Made by a program: the position numbers and the translations under genes | Shown: piece after piece, positions 35,461 through 48,400 of the stretch | Layout of the letters: each line of letters begins with the position of its first letter | How positions within the stretch are numbered: the stretch's first letter is position 1 | Notes under the pieces: model-generated | Seen by the model: the letters and a program-made list of their open reading frames with translations, nothing else | What the model was told of the DNA's origin: nothing | The model's database searches: none | Assembly: GCA_013396915.1 (NCBI GenBank) | Contig: VWZL01000463.1 | Span: 62,001-126,000, forward strand | DNA length: 64,000 nucleotides | Direction: 5' to 3' | From: Stercorarius parasiticus | Taxonomy: Eukaryota > Chordata > Aves > Charadriiformes > Stercorariidae

Positions 35461-38400
35461 TATATGTAAAGGTTGAAACAACAAAGGGCAGTGATCATCA
35501 AAAATAGTTAGAAACTTAAAGGGAAAAATGAAGGTGTGATGGTGGGGAAGAGATCTGAACACTGGTTTGGGGAGGGGAGAAACAAGCCATTTGAGATTCT
35601 TGGTTTCACAGTACATACCATGAAAAACACCCAGCTGGTGTTTGAGGTGATGATAGAAAGGCCTGGACACCACATTTCAGGTGCAAAGGGATTTTGTTTG
35701 GTTGCACCGGATAAATGTTTTCTAAGAAGTTAATAGCATCTGTACGTAAGATCTGCTGAGCTTGCTGAATTTAGCTTTTACAGACTTCAAATTTCAATAT
35801 TCAGAGTAGAATAAAAATGAATATATGCTTTCTCTTTCTTTTTATGTGGAGATTTGTTCTATTCTGGAGTTAACTGTAAATCTAATCAAGCAGTATTATA
35901 CTCTAAATCATAACTCACAAAAAAATTGGGAAAAAAAGAGCTTTTTCAAGATTTTTTTTTTTCATTCCCACTTTCACCAACTTGTTAGTAGTTAGAACAA
36001 ATAAACACAATTACCTCCAATAAAACTAATGTGCCATTGATGTAGACCAGAAGACTTCTTTCTCTTGGAAATGGGAGGCATGTTGATGACATATAATTTT
36101 CTTACCAGCATTGTGACTTCTCTGGATGACTGACTTTGGGATTTCCTAGCTCTCTCAACTTCACTCAAAAACAGATTTCGCACATTAGACACAAATTAAG
36201 CACTAGTATCTTAAAAATAAACACAAACTAAGAAAAAAACCTAATATGGCTGCTGCTAATTGCAGTTAAGTAGCCTCCTACATTTGCACTTAATAATTGG
36301 GAACTGCTGATGTTTGTACATTGTGATATTTTAAATGGAATGTTCATGCTCCCTGTAGAAGTAATTCATATTATGAATGATTGTATCAAATATCTGCTAA
36401 AACTGGCAGGATAATTAACTGCTGTGTTGCTTGAGGTGCTACAGAAACCCCTCTGCTCTGCGCTGGGCTGATGGATCTCCAACATGCGGTAAGAGGCTGC
36501 TTACTGCTTAGGTAACTGGGGAAAGGGTCTCTGGGGAAGGCAGGGAAATGTTTTGGGATGATGGAAATGGTGGAAATTTGATTGAGGCCCCTTTGTGCCA
36601 GTTCTCCAGATTCTTCTGTGATGCCTGATTTATTGAGGTCAGTGGCAAGGTGCTGAATAAAACACAAAGATTGAAATCTCGACCTTTAACTTGGAAGTTT
36701 GAAACACGTCTTTTGAAAATATCGTAGTTTTTATATTCTGAAAATTTGCTATGTACAAGGCAATTGGACTTAAGTGCTTTAAAGTTTGCAGATGGTATGT
36801 GGTCTTTAATGAGCAGGTCCACCATTACATTCTTAAAAATATTGATACTATGTATAGCGTATTTGTTACCTAATATAGCTACTTCTCTTTTTGCAATGCT
36901 GGCATAAACTACAGCTATGCTTATTGATGCAATTTCAGCCCTGCTAAGAATTTGCTAGCTGCCTTTCTGCCGAAGAAAATTGTATAAAAGCAGTAAGTTA
37001 ATGTTAATTAGCAACCAACGGGGAAAAAAAATTGAAATCACTGTTTAAATAATGGATGGAAAGAAAAGTTGAGGGGTCCTAAGCTTTGTACAGTTACACA
37101 GATTAGTGAAAAGCCATTGCAGTATAATATCAGATCATAATAAAAATGATGTATACCCTTTTCATGGTTATAAATAATTTCACAAGGTTTAAGGCAGTGA
37201 AGAATGTTATGAAAAAAACCCTCTGTAATCTCCTGAAGTGTGAAAATTAATCACTCACAAGCATTCGACAGCATGGGCTCCATACTTATAGCTGGAAACT
37301 TTACCTAGCAGTAAAACTCTTATTAATTTTCAATTTACAATTTATATTTTGCCGATGCTCATTCTTTTTTTTTTTTTTTTTTTTTGTGGTGAGCTTATTT
37401 GAAATTTTCATTGACAGCATCAAAATCGGACTGGTTATGTTGAACCTTTTAGAGGCAGTTAAGAACCCCTTATTGGGCCTCTGATTTTTCGGTCCAGCCC
37501 AAATATGTTTGTGGTTTTATTTCTCCCTATGTCTACGTGCCCTTTGCTGCTGAGCTGGCTGTGCATCATCTGCTGGTCTCTGCACAGCATCGGATTGAAG
37601 TGCCGTGGAAGATGAGCACTTCACACAGCACCTGGCATTGTGCAGAGTTCAAATAAGTCTTGCCAATTAACCGTAAAAACACTCTTGCTAATTGTCTTCT
37701 AACTATCCATTCCACTTTATTATCCACTAACAACAACAAAAAAGAATTGTACAGAATCTTGTTTATAAAACAGTACCGTTTAACAGGAAATTAAACTACG
37801 TGGTTCTCGGTGTGCCTGTACATCTCGGCGCTGTTTATCTGACTTTTTAAACATTTCTGCGCAGTCCTGCGCTCCAGTTCTGGGCTTCTCCGCCCAGCAC
37901 CTTCATCACACTTGGCCTTGCAGAAACTGGTGTAATTTTAACCTTTCTGATCTTGAGTGCTCTTTGTTTCACTTATCCTGCCAGCCTTCGGGGGCAGTTC
38001 ATTTTTCTTGAGGCATCACCTTGAATTTTCATTGCCCTTTGCCAGCTGCGGAGGAGGGATGTTGGCATTTACAGTACGGACCCGGTAGAGCCCAGTGCTG
38101 CTTTATTTCAGGGGAATGTGCGATCCGTTTGCCAGTTCATGACATGTATTGTATTCTGCTACTGCCACTGTCCGTAGATGACAATCACTGCAGTCTACCT
38201 GCTTTAGTAAAACCAATAATCATACTTCAGCCTTTTTTTTTTTTTACCCGTTCCAATCTTTCAGGGCAAAAATTTGTGCTTAAAATATCGCTGATTTTGT
38301 TTGGATAGGTTGGATCAGTTCCTTTTTTTGAGTTCTCCTTTTGGATAGTTTTTAGCTGCATCCATTTGTGCTATTTTGCCCATTCCCTAGATTTTTGATG

Positions 38401-39150
38401 CTCAAGTTTCATGAACTGCACAAACTCCAGAGGACAGTTATCTGTGTGTTTTCCATCCTCTGAGCTTGCATGTAATAAAGATGGAAAACGCTGTAAGCCT
38501 GATTTTGCACTGTGCTAAAAGAAGAGTTGGTTTCATGATTTAGGCACTAAATTGGCATTCGATTTCTGAGAGGAAAGCCAGAGCTCTCCTACAGGCTTTC
38601 TATGGGATATCAACAAGCCAACTAGACTAAGATTTTAAAATAACTTAAAAGCTGTGAAAATTGCAGTGAAATTCGTCCCTCTGGGTTTCTTAAATGCAGT
38701 TATAATTGCATATACTTCTGAAATATAAATTTGTGAAAGAAAAAAGTACCTAGTCTTAATTTCTTGGTGTCTCAGACATTTTTCTGCCCACTATTCTGAA
38801 ATCATATACATGCAGCAATACCCTGGTTATATCTACGTGTGTGTTCATTGATCCACTGAGTAAGCAGAAATTACAAGTATTTTTTAAGTTTATAAGCATT
38901 TCTTCTGCTAGATATCGAAGCTGTCCTGTGACGATGAAAAGCCATTGTAGCTCTGCTGTGTCAAATACATATGAATTTTTATTTTCTAAAACCTTCTTGA
39001 ATTAGCACTTTTGGGGTACTATCCTGTCTTATGGAAGAGAAAACCCTGGCTGAGGTTGAGGGACTTAAAGAGGCAACATCAGCAATTAGGTGGTAGATTT
39101 TTTTTTTAATTTTAATTTCTTAATGAGAAGGTCTAATTGAACAGTTCAGG
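35461..39150. other. gene-free single-copy DNA
   Basis: No gene recognised. A run of 21 T at 37365-37385 is the longest homopolymer in the window; I do not see a retrotransposed gene next to it. 36240-36320 and 36960-37330 are AT-rich with homeodomain-like cores. Confidence 0.55.
37365..37385. repeat. poly-T tract (21 T)
   Basis: Uninterrupted T21. It could be the A-tail of a minus-strand retrocopy, but the sequence to its right (beginning GTGGTGAGC) is not recognised as any gene or SINE, and no target-site duplication was identified. Confidence 0.85.
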
Positions 39151-39165
39151 AGGTCACTGTGACCT
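39151..39165. promoter_or_regulatory. perfect consensus estrogen response element
   Basis: AGGTCACTGTGACCT, two AGGTCA half-sites as an inverted repeat with a 3-bp spacer. This is the estrogen receptor consensus GGTCAnnnTGACC, and on the other strand it has the sequence known for the vitellogenin A2 element. A further GGTCAC half-site lies at 39179-39184. With twelve fixed positions, about 0.004 matches are expected by chance in 64 kb. Binding and a target gene are inference; no promoter is visible nearby. Confidence 0.6.
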
Positions 39166-39426
39166 TTTGCAAAGCATTGGTCACATACCCACCTGAGTGC
39201 TGCTCAATGCTAGCCGCAGTACTGCTTGGAGTGACACACGGCAGAGAGAAAAACAGGTTCTGTATATTCATAACACAATAACAATGTTTTAAATGCTTTT
39301 AATTGCAGACCACATATAGGGAGTTTAAGACTGTATGTGGGTATGGGTGTCATCTATGCATTCTTCTAGAAGCAAACCATCCTACCCCCAGAAAAGCATA
39401 TGTTTCTTCCATTCATTTAGCATAGA
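39166..39426. other. single-copy spacer between ERE and CR1
   Basis: No gene or repeat recognised apart from the extra GGTCAC half-site at 39179-39184. Confidence 0.55.
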
Positions 39427-39914
39427 CAGAATCAGGAGCACTGGGGATCACCCAGTCCAACCCCCGGCCAGAGCAGGGTCACCCAGAGCAGCTGGCACAG
39501 GAACGTGTCCAGGCGGGGTTGGGATGTCTCCAGAGACGGAGACTCCCCCACCTCTCTGGGCAGCCTGTGCCAGGGCTCTGCCACCCTCCCAGGAAAGAAG
39601 TTCCTCCTCGTGTGGAGATGCAACTTCCCAGGGTCAAGTTTGTGCCCGTTACCCCTTGTCCTGCCCCTGGGCACCACTGAAAAGAGCCTGGCCCTGTCCT
39701 CCTGACACCCCGCCTTGAAGTATTTATCAGCATTGCTGAGATCCCCCCTCAGTCATCTTTTTCCCAGACTGAAAAGAGCCAAAGCCCTCAGCCTTTCTTC
39801 ATAGGAGAGACGTTCCCGTGCCCTCATCGTCTTGGTGGCCCTTTGCTGTCCCCTCTCCAGCAGTTCCCTGTCCTTCTGGAACCGGGGAGCCCAGAACTGG
39901 ACCCAGTATCTAAA
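39427..39914 (-). mobile_element. CR1 LINE, second subfamily, about 490 bp, inverted
   Basis: A minus-strand CR1 copy, close relative of 34146-34599 but reaching about 70 bp further into ORF2. Its 3' tail near 39427 is atypical: the usual CCAGAGG...CCCTTCC stretch is replaced by a shorter CCAGTGCTCCTGATTCTG. Plus-strand open frames here, such as 39335-39718 (127 codons), are antisense CR1. Confidence 0.95.
39753..39911 (-). pseudogene. CR1 ORF2 C-terminal remnant
   Basis: Minus-strand frame starting at the truncation with YWVQFWAPRFQKDRELLE and ending at a TGA at 39753-39755. It aligns with [18 protein letters not shown] of the copy at 12.6 kb. Only the last ~50 residues of ORF2 survive. Confidence 0.88.
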
Positions 39915-40778
39915 TGTTTAGATGAGCTCATAGGAGCTCGAAGCTCACATGAGGCTTCAAGCAATCCCTATCGATAGCTGAATCTTGTCACTGCTTGCTC
40001 CTTTGCTGCTTCAGGCTCTACTTGTCAGTAGGTTTACGGTACCATTAAAGAGGAGAAGCGGTGAGATACCTGATTCATTGTTTTTGGGAAGAAGCCACCT
40101 GCTAAGTAGTGTTGATCTAAATATAGTCTTACGCCAAACGTTAAACCTCACATTAGAATCTTTTCAGTATTTTCAATTTTTTATGTATGTTGCGCTTCCT
40201 CCTCTTGCATCTTCAGAGACAGGCAAAAAGAGATGGGTGCATTTCTATAAAACATTGTTGTGGAACAGAAGTTCGGTCCCTATTATATGATGCTGCATTC
40301 TGTACTTTTTAATTGGTGCTCCATAAAAGCAGATGGTGTAAAAGCCTTTAAAATTCATTTTTAAATTTCACTTCTTCAAATCCATGTGTTTGATCTGAGG
40401 TCTCATGTGTTTTCCCGGAGCTCCGAAAAGAAAGACAAAGAACACAGTCTATTGTGGAGACCTGTCTCCATAGGAAAGAAGCAATGAAAAGGTAACCTGT
40501 AGAAATGAAAAAAAAGCGCACCCTTAATCTACTTGACATTCAATGTAGCTAGGAGAAAGTATGTTCTCATACCTATTTTATTAGCGGAATTTGGGAAATA
40601 ACAGCAATTACAAATCGGAATGCTCCCAATGTTTTGCCTAGTTCTGATTTGCAAGAATGTAAGCCTAGAATAACTTAAGGTTTTTAACACTGTAATTAGG
40701 TTCAGAAATTGGGCCTGGGATGCTAATGAGTCCAGGTTTCAAACCACAAGTCTTCCAGTAAGGAAACTCAGTAGCTGA

Positions 40779-40811
40779 GGAAAATAAGGAAAATAAGGAA
40801 AAAAAAAAAAA
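40779..40811. repeat. GGAAAATAA tandem repeat plus A run
   Basis: Two perfect 9-bp units followed by GG and thirteen A. Confidence 0.8.
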
Positions 40812-41885
40812 CAAAACCAAACCTGCCCAAGCGTTGCTCAGCCTTATCTATCTGAAATGTAATGGTTTTGAGATCCTGAGTGTTATTTTTTAACTAGCAT
40901 TTTGGTTTCTGTTCTGAAAGGTAATAAATAGACATGCTTCATGGCGTGATGCACCTCTGTATACATGTTCTATCTTTTCCCAGCATAGATAGAAATAGGT
41001 TTAACATCTGTGAGAATTAGCCATTTATCACATAAATGAGACAAAGGGGAATTTAGGTGTACTCCAAAGTCACGGTCAGACCTGACATACAGCAGAAAGG
41101 TTTCTATCTGTTTTTAACCCTGCTTTTTGGCTAGGGATGTGACAGTGGGGATTCTGTTTCAGGATCTGTGACCTTGAACGTGGGAGTTTGTTAAAGGAAT
41201 CTGAACCGTATCATTAGCAGAATTTCCACACAATTTTTTATGTTTATAGAAGACCTGTATGCGTTTAACTGGCACTAAAGTGGGTGGAAGCTGTTCACAC
41301 AGGTCCAGTTGTGTAAAAGCTCCCAGCACCACACAAGTTTTGGACTCAGAAAGCTAGGTTGCTGGTTTTTGCAGAGTTAAGGCCTGATCCAAGCTTTAAT
41401 ATTTTAACACTCCCCAAACTTTAAGGGAGGCTGGTTGCAGGTCTGAATTTCAGAGCCATGCCAAGCCAAAACCCAGAGTCTGAGGCACCTCAGTTTCACA
41501 AAATTGGATTCTCCTTTGAGGTTAGGAGCTCATACCTGTGAAATTCCAGGGACACAATGTGGCTTTTGCTACTAATGTGGGTGTGAGAATTATCCTATAA
41601 TCACTCAGGGATGCCATCTAACCAGAGGTCTTCAACCCACGGGATGGATTGTAATGATGTATTTTGTTGTCTCTCTTCTGTCTTTATCCTTTACCCGAGG
41701 TTGTCGTCATCTCTTTAGGTCCTGTCTCTGCTATAAAAAGGACCTTCTGTGTTATTGTTCCTCTTGAACACCCACTTCATGCAGGTTACACATAGACTCT
41801 CTTCCTACTCGTCCTTTTTATGTCCAAGATTCACTGGGAATGCGGTTTCTTGCTGAGATACAATGCATAATACATTAGTCAACAA

Positions 41886-41930
41886 GTGCGCGTGAAGCGC
41901 ACACCGTGGCGCAGCCGTTATGGTACCCAA
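41886..41930. promoter_or_regulatory. isolated CpG cluster with GTGCGC hairpin
   Basis: GTGCGC (41886-41891), loop GTGAA, GCGCAC (41897-41902). Six CpGs fall within about 35 bp of otherwise CpG-depleted DNA. The repeated TGCGC core resembles NRF1 half-sites but is not a full NRF1 site. Function unknown. Confidence 0.25.
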
Positions 41931-44900
41931 GGGAGCAGCCTTGGCACACAACCACTCTAGAATTGATGGGCTGGAGCTATACGTATTACAATAAACTGAT
42001 TATTCCTATTAAATTAGCTTGAACATCCCTGGGAAAATTCATAATGCTCCAACATTCAGCCTGTCTTTGGAAGCGCAAGAGGAATGAGGAATGTCAAAGG
42101 CAATTTATGTATCTGTAATATGTTTCTGAAGGTTGTGTTTTGGGTTCTTTATGTCCACAGTGTCTGGCTGCACAAAGTAATGTAATGATGCGGCTGCTGC
42201 ACGCTGTCAGGGAGAAAGTCTTTAGTTATAGTACACCAAGGAGAGCACAAGAGAGCAGCAAAAAGGCTTTGCTCTTTATAGAGCTGTTTGGGAGGCTCTG
42301 CCTAGCGTGAGGTGAAACATTCAATTCAACATTCAATGGCGGAGTTGGCTGGCTGCAGAAACTTTTGATTTATTCCAAAAGGATAAAGATATGAACATGT
42401 TGCTAAGTCTATGGGCAGCCTGGTTATTGTGCAGGGAGAATAAGATATGGGTCAGTATTGGGGTCTTTAATAAGGTTTCAGATCTCCATGTTATCGCTGT
42501 CTATGCTACCTTGGGGAAACTATTTAGGCTTGGTTTACATGACAAAGTCTTCGCCTGAACATTTGGTAAAGTCTTAGTAAAATATGGAACACATCTGAGT
42601 GCTTCTGTATTCTTCCAGTGTCCTTTTTACATAGTATCTCCCATCCAGGAGACTTCTTCTACCTGTGAATACAGAGATAATATCATTGTAAAATATTAAC
42701 TTTTAGGCCAAAAGCAGGTGCAGCTTATACCTTTAGATCTTTCCCTTTCCATCCTATCAAAGCCTTAGCATTTTGACAACAGCTTCTGAAAGGAATCAAA
42801 GCAGCATTTTTAGAGCATGGAGAAAAGTAGGAGAGAGAACGTCTGATTTTTCTCCTCTTCCTGCCAGCATGAAAATCTGTTCCTCAGCTTTTTATTTCCT
42901 TGCCCTCACTAACGACCTTTCTTTCACTGCCGGTTTCAAAATCTTGACAGCTCATTAGAATCAGGAGAGACTTTGCATGATCAGAGTGATAATTTCCACA
43001 TCACTTTGTGGCTGAAAGTAAGTTTAGGAGCCTTATTTATTCAAATTACAAGCATGAAGGACCACATGGGAAATATGGAGGAGTGCCTTCTGTAAATGAC
43101 AGCTTAGGGAGAATTTTCAATTGCATGAGACAGCTGTATCCCAAAACTTAATCTAATTACTATAGTGTAGTGAAAAATGTCACCCTGAATAAAACTGATA
43201 CTATCATACGTGTTCGTGGGAGATTTTGACTTACATATGGCTGTGTTTGGGATAACCTTTACATTCTAAATCCAACTTGGGGCTGTTGTAAGGCTTTTGT
43301 AATAAGAGGAATTTGAGCATGTGGAATCTCGTCCTTGCTCTGAGCAGATCAGCTCTGCTCGCAGCTGTACAAAGTTCAGAATAGCCCTTCCCTGGAACTT
43401 CCTCCTTAGCATGCGTAAGAGCACAAATGGTATATAAACCTTTTGTTTTGTTTCCTTTTTCGAAACCCATATTTCAACACGTTTTCCAGTTGCGTTTCAG
43501 CCATGTGAAAAGCGAGGGGAAATTACTCAGAGCGCTGGTGTGCCGCCCCCATATGCTTTTTTCTGTTTTGTTGCACATGAACAATTGTACGATGACTTGA
43601 AAAGTTGAGTTTCTGGAAGGCCTTCATTTTCAGCTGCTGGTGTATGCCAACGAATCTGAATATTAAATCAGATGGAAACCAGCAGCTTGAAAACATGCAA
43701 TCTGCTCTGTGCTGAAATGCACATCTGCCTGATGCGTACTGCGGATCTTTGGCTCCCACCAAGGTTGTTTGAGATAACAAAAGAGCATGTTTTGAAAGCG
43801 CTGAACGTTTTTTCCGTTTTGGCTTTTTCTTATTTTCATATGTAAAATGCTGAATTGACTGTGCGGGAGCCAACAGCTTCTTGATTTTCCACAAAAACAG
43901 ATTTAACAGACCAGAGGAATGCTGGTTACCCTCACCCTGTTGAACCAACGTGCTCCCAACCTCGTGGTACTGACAGTACCTTTCCTCCTGGAACGTCGGT
44001 GGAGAGAAATACAAATATCATTGACTTTCTGTATTTGCTTATTTCCCAGTGAATTCGGGAGAGTGAAGGACATGCTCAGCACCTCAAGGACTGATCTCGA
44101 GGAGAACAATCAAGCAGGCACTGTGTACGTCGGTGAGCGAAGAACTTGGGAACTGATTTCTGCTAACAACAGGTAAAAGCTGCCAGGGTCTGTTGCTTCC
44201 CTGGGAGAATCCACATCCAGCTTCTCGGTGACAAACAGTTTAAGAATAACATGTGTGTGCAGCAAGGAGGGAGCAGACCTGCATTTCGAACTGCTGGGGA
44301 AGCCTGTAGGCCAGCCTGGTATTTTTGATCAAAGAATCCTCGAAAAATGGAATTGGTAGAGATGCGTGTGTGCTTAGACTGCATCCAGTGCTGATGATTT
44401 TCGGGGGTTTGCCGCTGCACAGCTCACGTGGCTGTTGCAGGTACCTCTTGCATAACTACATTTTTCACATGGAAGCGTACTGAGAAAAAGAAACTGCAGA
44501 AAGACCTTGTATTTTGATTTTTTAAAAATAATATCTGGATTTCTACAAAGTTCGTAACAGCTAGTCCAAGAACCCCTGAGCGGACAGATTAATATCATGT
44601 AGGGAGGCTGGATGACATTGCTGAATCGAGGCTTCCTGTGTTTATAATTTCTGCCGTATAATGGCGGGTTTATGTACATTGCAAATGGCTAGCAGGTGGG
44701 GATGCGCTTTTGTTGACGCGAATCAATACCAATGACTGAGGGCTCAAGCAAAGCCGAGTCTTAGAAAGTGGCAGTCTGGAGACCTGCTTCTTTTTTCTTT
44801 TTACCTCTGTGAATTAACATTATTAGAGACAGACACTGCAAATATATACATGAGAGGGAACACGGAAGCTATCTAATAATTTTCAGCCCAGCCCATAAGA

Positions 44901-45484
44901 TCTGAGGGGGTTTGCCCAGCTAAGTGTTTTGCTGTTGGACTTGACCCTCCCAGGCGTTGAGCAAAGGAGAGGAGGAATTGAAGGAGCTCAAAGTTTCCAA
45001 AAATAAGGCTTGCTTCTGCTCATGCCAACTGCAGAACTTGCCTTGTTTTGGAGGCCAGCTGTAGCCGAAGCCAAAAGCGAATGGGTGCACATCTGTGGCA
45101 GCGTCACGCTCTGCAGATTGCATCAACATCCAGAGCTGTGCCGCAAAAGATCGCTGTGGGGGAAGGAAGATGATGAGAAAGGAGCTGCTGGCTCCAAGAC
45201 CTGAGCTAAAAAATCCCTTTGGCTGCGGACAGTTTATCTGCTCAAATGCCATCCAGCCCTGATGCCAGCGGTGGTATTTCAGTATCTCAACGCCCTGGGC
45301 CAGGCGCTGAGGGACAGCACCGCTCCCGGTACCAGGACCACCTTCCAACTAGCCTGTTGCCATTCTTGCCTTCAAGTTGTGGTTTCATTCTCGTTTGTGG
45401 CTGGCAAATTGTTAGCATCAAGATTTTATCTGTGTTGGAGTCTGGCCAAAGCTTGAAAGTGTTGGTTTTTTGTTTGGTTTTTTT

Positions 45485-45485
45485 N
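45485..45485. other. ambiguous base (N)
   Basis: The only N in the window, between a T run and an A run. It marks an unresolved base or collapsed homopolymer junction. Confidence 0.95.
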
Positions 45486-48400
45486 AAAAATGTTGCCTTT
45501 CTTGGTGAAGAGGTGTGAGCTGTCACATCCAATGTGGATGACGCATCACGTGCTTCATATATAGTCAACTATCGCCTTCTCAGGGTTAAATCCTGTCTCT
45601 ATTCTGGTCTCAATGCAGCACTCCAAGTTCAGAAATTCTGGTTGAAAGCAGTGAGATGTAGTCTGTTTAGAGTTGTATACGGCATAGATATTAAGCCTTA
45701 TGTTTTTTAAAATGTATGTGTAGGTGTGGTCAAAGGCACATTTTTTATATGTCTGTGTGTACACAACGCACACTTCCTCTAGTTTTAAGTCATGCTTCTG
45801 GTAAGAAATGCAACAAATAATTTTGGTGATTCACTGGGTAATGTGGCTCTCCTCTTGTTGTTACAGATACTCGTTCTGTATGGATGGATGTACAGAAAAT
45901 AAAAAGTACGTTTCTAATTTGCAAAAACTCAAAGGCTCGGCCATAAATTCTCTTGTTCCAGCAAACTAAAACTACTCTATTACACGCGCACGGCTGTAAC
46001 TGCACTCTGGTGTGGTTATGTCTCTGTTCCACAGCGACTGTTTTGTAAGAATAGCTTTATTTGCCATTGCTAATGGCCAGCATGGATATTTACCAGATAC
46101 AGGCATTTTAATTTCTGCTCTATTACTCGCAGCTTCCCTGCACACTAAAAATTCCTTTATTTATGTTGCAGAAAATGTGGTTGAGGACTTCTCCCATGGC
46201 TCTTCCGTAGATGTCAAGCCTCAGACTACACCGGCGTTGTATCAGAGGTATACGTTAAGCATTACTTCATGTTTCCAAAGCCTGCATGAGTGTATTCTGA
46301 TGATGAAGTTAAGCCATATGAAATGCAAAGTTTACTTGAGGGAAGTGCTGCTGTTTGGCTAATGACTAGTGCGTGTGGCTCCTCTGCAAGCCACTTGACT
46401 GGGTAATTGGCTCAAGCTCTCCTGTTTCTGATAACACACGTACAACATAAGGTAGTTGATTTGGAGCGGTCTGTGGATTGGAGGAAAGTTCTGCACAACA
46501 TACCTGGTGTTGCCACCAGTGAGACCAGTGACAGTCTTTCTGTTGTCTCCAGTAAGCTTGGGAGCATGTCCCCTGGTAGAAATGCAGAAAATAATACTGG
46601 TGATTCAATAGATACCATGACTTTGATGTTGCAGAACTGCCAGAGCCGTTCCGATCGCTGTATAAGTAGGTGTCCCAAGGCCCAGTCACAAACCGTTATG
46701 TAGGCCTTGATAACGGAAAGCCTCGGACGTAACCATGTGGAGCTGGACGTGTAGAGATGTGTGTGTGGCTAAACATTCAGGCGTGTTAGCGGGATTTTCA
46801 GGAGCACATGATGGGGTGAGATGCCTAACTCCATAGAAATCAGTCCTGGATTAAACATAGTCTTTTGAACATCAGAGACATTTAGGTTCCTAATTCCTAC
46901 TAGGCATAAAAGTGTCTTACAAGTTAGGGTCCCATGGAGAGTTATGCACGCGATCTTTGGGAATCTAGGTCTGTTCCTGTATTCTTTTTCAGGAAGTCCA
47001 CAATGTGCCCTTCTGCATCTTTCAGAGTTTAAGTAATTTTTGAAACCTAAGTGAAACCTATCTCCAAGAACACCACCTTGTATGGCATTTATACTCCTGT
47101 TTATAAAACTTTTGGGATAAAATGTACACGATACATGCAGTAGTTGTATTTTGTTTGTTTGTTTTTTAAACTGAGCATACCGTGAAGTCGTATAGGTATA
47201 TCCGTAGCTAACTTCCCTAAATTTCCCAGAACATAGCTAACAGTAATGATTTGTTTTGTAAGGGACCCTGAATATGGTTTGGGAAGTTAATTCTGTCATT
47301 TAAAGATGAGCAACACTGTGGACTGTTGCTGTTTAAAGTGTCTGATACGCGGAAGATCAGGCCCTAATTATTAGTCTCTAAGCTCCACTGACTTCTGAGT
47401 TATCTGCTCCGGGTGTCACTCGTTTGGTACATCTCTGACCTTGGTTCATTTGACTGATAACAAACTTGGGGGAAAAAAAAGGAAAAAAAGAAAAGCCCAG
47501 TGAATATAATTAATATCTGCTTATTAACAAAATTATTTATGGGAGAGCTGACTTGAGTTCAGTTAATGGTTGGAATAAGAGAGAAAACCTTGCCTAATTG
47601 TTGAGGTGCAGCTACACCAACCTGTTTCCAGTGCTCGCTGCCTGCTGCGGTTTTGGGGCTAAAATGCTGCGTTGATGCTGGCGGGTTCCAGCCACGGAGC
47701 TGTGCTCATCTGCCTCCACTCTCCTGTCAAGTCTCAACCTGAATTTACACCTGCAGGACAGGTTCATCGATAGCGTTGCTTGGTGCAGCTCCCCTTGCAG
47801 TGTTAATTATGCAATTCTCCCGGAGCATGAATCCGTGGTGACTTTGAAGATAAATTAGTTACCCTTGCACTTGCCTTTGGCCTTCCTCTGTTGGTTAAGG
47901 ATTATCTTGTTCCCCTCTCTTCTCTTCGTGGATCAGAAAGTCAATTAACTGGTTCCCCGTCAGACTTGAAATCTATAGGAGGAAAAAAAATAATCAAAAT
48001 TTGGAAAGCTCGGACTGGAGTTTAACCAAATTTCTTTCTCGTAACTTTGCAGCTCAGGCTGAGTTTTTATTTTCCCTGTAACGTTGAGAATCCTTTGTTC
48101 AGTCCAGATTATCAGCTGAAGCTGGTTTATTTCCCAGATTCTCACTTATTTTGTGTGGGTTTGGGTTGAAAGTAAGTTTTTATTGTTTCTCTGTTTTTGT
48201 TTTGTCTTGGATAAAGATACATTTATGTGAGTGAGAATACTAATATGACTAATATACTAAATATATGACTGAAATGTTAATATAAGTATAGGCCAACCTA
48301 TACATATTGCTGTACAGGTCTTTCATTTCCATACAAGAACAAATAAACCAGTAGGAGGGACCTTTGTACTGACTGTATCTTATCTTTGTTAATGCAGCAT

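Larger units (their letters stand above)
39915..45484. other. gene-free single-copy DNA
   Basis: No gene, RNA gene or dispersed repeat recognised. GGAAAATAA occurs twice in tandem at 40779-40796 and runs into A13 at 40799-40811. A CpG cluster with a small hairpin lies at 41886-41930. The open frame at 43523-44014 (163 codons, minus strand) has no domain and is overlapped by other frames. Confidence 0.5.

Noticed and set aside
37365..37420. T21 as the tail of a minus-strand processed pseudogene
   Set aside because: The sequence beside it has no recognisable gene content and no flanking duplication was found.
39335..39718. 127-codon open frame on the plus strand
   Set aside because: Antisense of the CR1 copy at 39427-39914 with unrelated flank in front.
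43523..44014. 163-codon open frame, minus strand
   Set aside because: Low-complexity basic stretch (KKKPKRKKRS) from an A-rich tract; no domain and overlapped by other frames.
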